A stretch of DNA of 64,000 bases from Branchiostoma belcheri (Eukaryota > Chordata > Leptocardii > Amphioxiformes > Branchiostomatidae), in contig NW_017804065.1 in the NCBI RefSeq assembly GCF_001625305.1, positions 7,472 through 71,471 on the forward strand, written 5' to 3'. Numbering within the stretch: position 1 is the first letter of the stretch; every line of letters begins with the position of its first letter. The position numbers and the translations under genes are program-made. Shown in pieces: positions 62,567 through 64,000 of the stretch. The notes below the pieces were generated by a model that was not told the origin of the DNA, did not search any database, and worked only from the letters and a program-made list of their open reading frames with translations.

Positions 62567-63800
62567 TTATATTCATGAGAAGCTCAATTTGGCCCGGTGG
62601 TTTTTATTGAGATCATGATGGGAGAGGTAAGGGTCAGACAAAATACATCAAAAAGATAAAGTTGACATCATTTAATGCCCTGATAAATCTATACATATAC
62701 ATTTGTATTAATATTTGTATTTGTACACGTACGATATTTACATTGATCTATCCGTGCCCTGAGGTTATGTAAGAACTGTCTGAAATGACAAGTGGAAAGA
62801 CGAGATTCCACAACAAGAGAATCGAAGGTCTAACCAAGGTCCAAACATGGTCATGATCAAATGGCCGCAGGCCATAACTTTCACCTGTCACAGACATGCA
62901 TTGTTTAGATGCACACCTCCTTTCCACTTCACATTGCACGCATACACACCACGTTATATTTTAGCCGTCGATATTTTTGCGCGTAGGATTGATAAAGACC
63001 GTAGCTTTTTACCTTCGGCAATAAGGTTATGTTTTCAGAGGCGTTCGTTTGTGTGTCTGTGTATGTATCTGTGTGTCATTACTTGCTGTGGGCCTGTGGC
63101 CCATATGCGCCCATAGATATTGCCACATCTGTCCAACACGTTTTCATCAGACTTTGTACATATACCCTGATAGTGACCTAGTGGGTAGGAAGGTCACCAA
63201 CAGCCACGGTCCAACAGATTCAGTGCTCATGTTACCATGGCTACCCTCTTACGTCATGGTGTGTCATCACTCCCACATGCTCCAGTTCCGTGGGCAACAT
63301 GATCTCCGAGCAGACGTAGGGTGCAGCTGAATGTTTTACACATGTTTGTGTGGCATTAGAAAGGCATGTGACATGTGACGTGATGCCATCTGGGTTTACG
63401 TCACCAAGTCCCTCACACCTAGCCCCAGCCGACTTCGAACATCTGCTCTTTTGAGACTCCCAGCGTTTGATCAAAACTTGGCAATTCACTATAGAAAAGA
63501 AAAATTGCAAATACTCCTGTGTCTAAGTGTGTGTTCGCCTTCAGCAACCTCTAAGCAGATTTTTCGGTAGCTAAGACAGTACCCAATAGGCAACCGTTGA
63601 TTTGGCTAGCTACCGGACAACGGTAAACGTTGCATTAATCGAAAAAGGTAACAATATTCCAAATCTACGTCTGCTTGGAGAGTTTGTCTTCAGCACGGTA
63701 CATGTCCTCAGCACAGTTACCATGGTCACGGCAAGTTGACGTGTCCGAATGTTTACCCAGATGTCCGCTGCAGGGGCTTCATTCTGGGAACCCAGGGTCA
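62567..63800. other. intergenic, dispersed repeat only
   Basis: A stretch beginning TACCTTCGGCAATAAGGTTA (63010) followed by GTGTGTCTGTGT-type sequence to about 63190 looks like a dispersed repeat. The rest shows no supported gene. Confidence 0.4.
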
Positions 63801-63821
63801 GAGTATTTCCGGTAGGGATAT

Positions 63822-64000
63822 TATATATATATAAGTCCGGCACGGATTTACAGCAACAGTCAACCGCAGGATTTCCGAGTACAGCGAACGCAACTGGCAG
63901 TCCTTCCGTCGTGACGCCGGCTCACCACAGTAGAGGGAGCACTTATTCCTTCCCAGAGAGACCACAAGAACCGCATAAGACACTTCGGTCGGACTCCAGC
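63822..64000 (+). promoter_or_regulatory. TATA promoter and 5' leader of a gene beyond the right edge
   Basis: TATATATATATAAG at 63822-63835 is an extended TATA box followed by GC-balanced sequence without ATG to the window end. That is what a 5' UTR starting near 63860 would look like. The coding part would lie to the right, so the gene cannot be named. Confidence 0.4.

Noticed and set aside
63241-63510. Cysteine-containing minus-strand frame of 89 codons
   Set aside because: Looked briefly like a cysteine-rich extracellular domain, but spacing fits no family I know and there are no clear splice sites.

Overview
This window is animal genomic DNA, almost certainly from a lancelet (amphioxus, Branchiostoma). 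The strongest evidence is a five-exon gene for a lancelet-type green fluorescent protein, with the G-Y-G chromophore and family landmarks, on the minus strand at about 27.2-29.2 kb. Genes are split by GT-AG introns. Microsatellites, LINE tails and MITEs fill the introns and spacers. Three fixed-size gaps of 20 N (11750, 31396, 41511) mark a draft scaffold. Next to two of them the sequence is present twice, which looks like two haplotypes placed one after the other.

Layout: 0.3-7.1 kb (-) is a NIT-domain receptor guanylate cyclase that runs off the left edge. 8.7-14.6 kb is a duplicated, gap-separated block with polymorphic transposon insertions. 17.25-19.7 kb (+) and 24.4-26.4 kb (+) are two related secreted helical protein genes, A and B. 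27.2-29.2 kb (-) is the GFP gene. 29.1-32.6 kb is a second gap-separated duplication holding a decayed mariner. 36.6-39.1 kb (-) is a cyclase-family (kynurenine formamidase-like) protein with a signal peptide and a C-terminal KDEL. 40.2-42.6 kb (-) and 44.1-47.9 kb (+) are a divergent pair of membrane-anchored short-chain-collagen-C4-like proteins. A single-exon class A GPCR lies antisense inside intron 1 of the second. 51.0-53.7 kb (+) and 57.3-60.5 kb (-) are genes C and D, a convergent inverted pair of near-identical secreted helical proteins with LINE fragments between them. A TATA-type promoter at 63.8 kb points to a further gene beyond the right edge.

The most interesting system is the A/B/C/D family. 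It has four genes, each with a signal peptide, five coding exons, all introns in phase 0, helical exons and a shared N-terminal P-A-x-x-x-C-[K/R] motif in exon 1. That architecture is the one established for vertebrate four-helix cytokines such as the IL-10 family and type III interferons. I read them as candidate lancelet helical cytokines. The fold is inferred and has not been demonstrated.

The exon models below were derived by hand from splice sites and reading phase. UTR limits are approximate.
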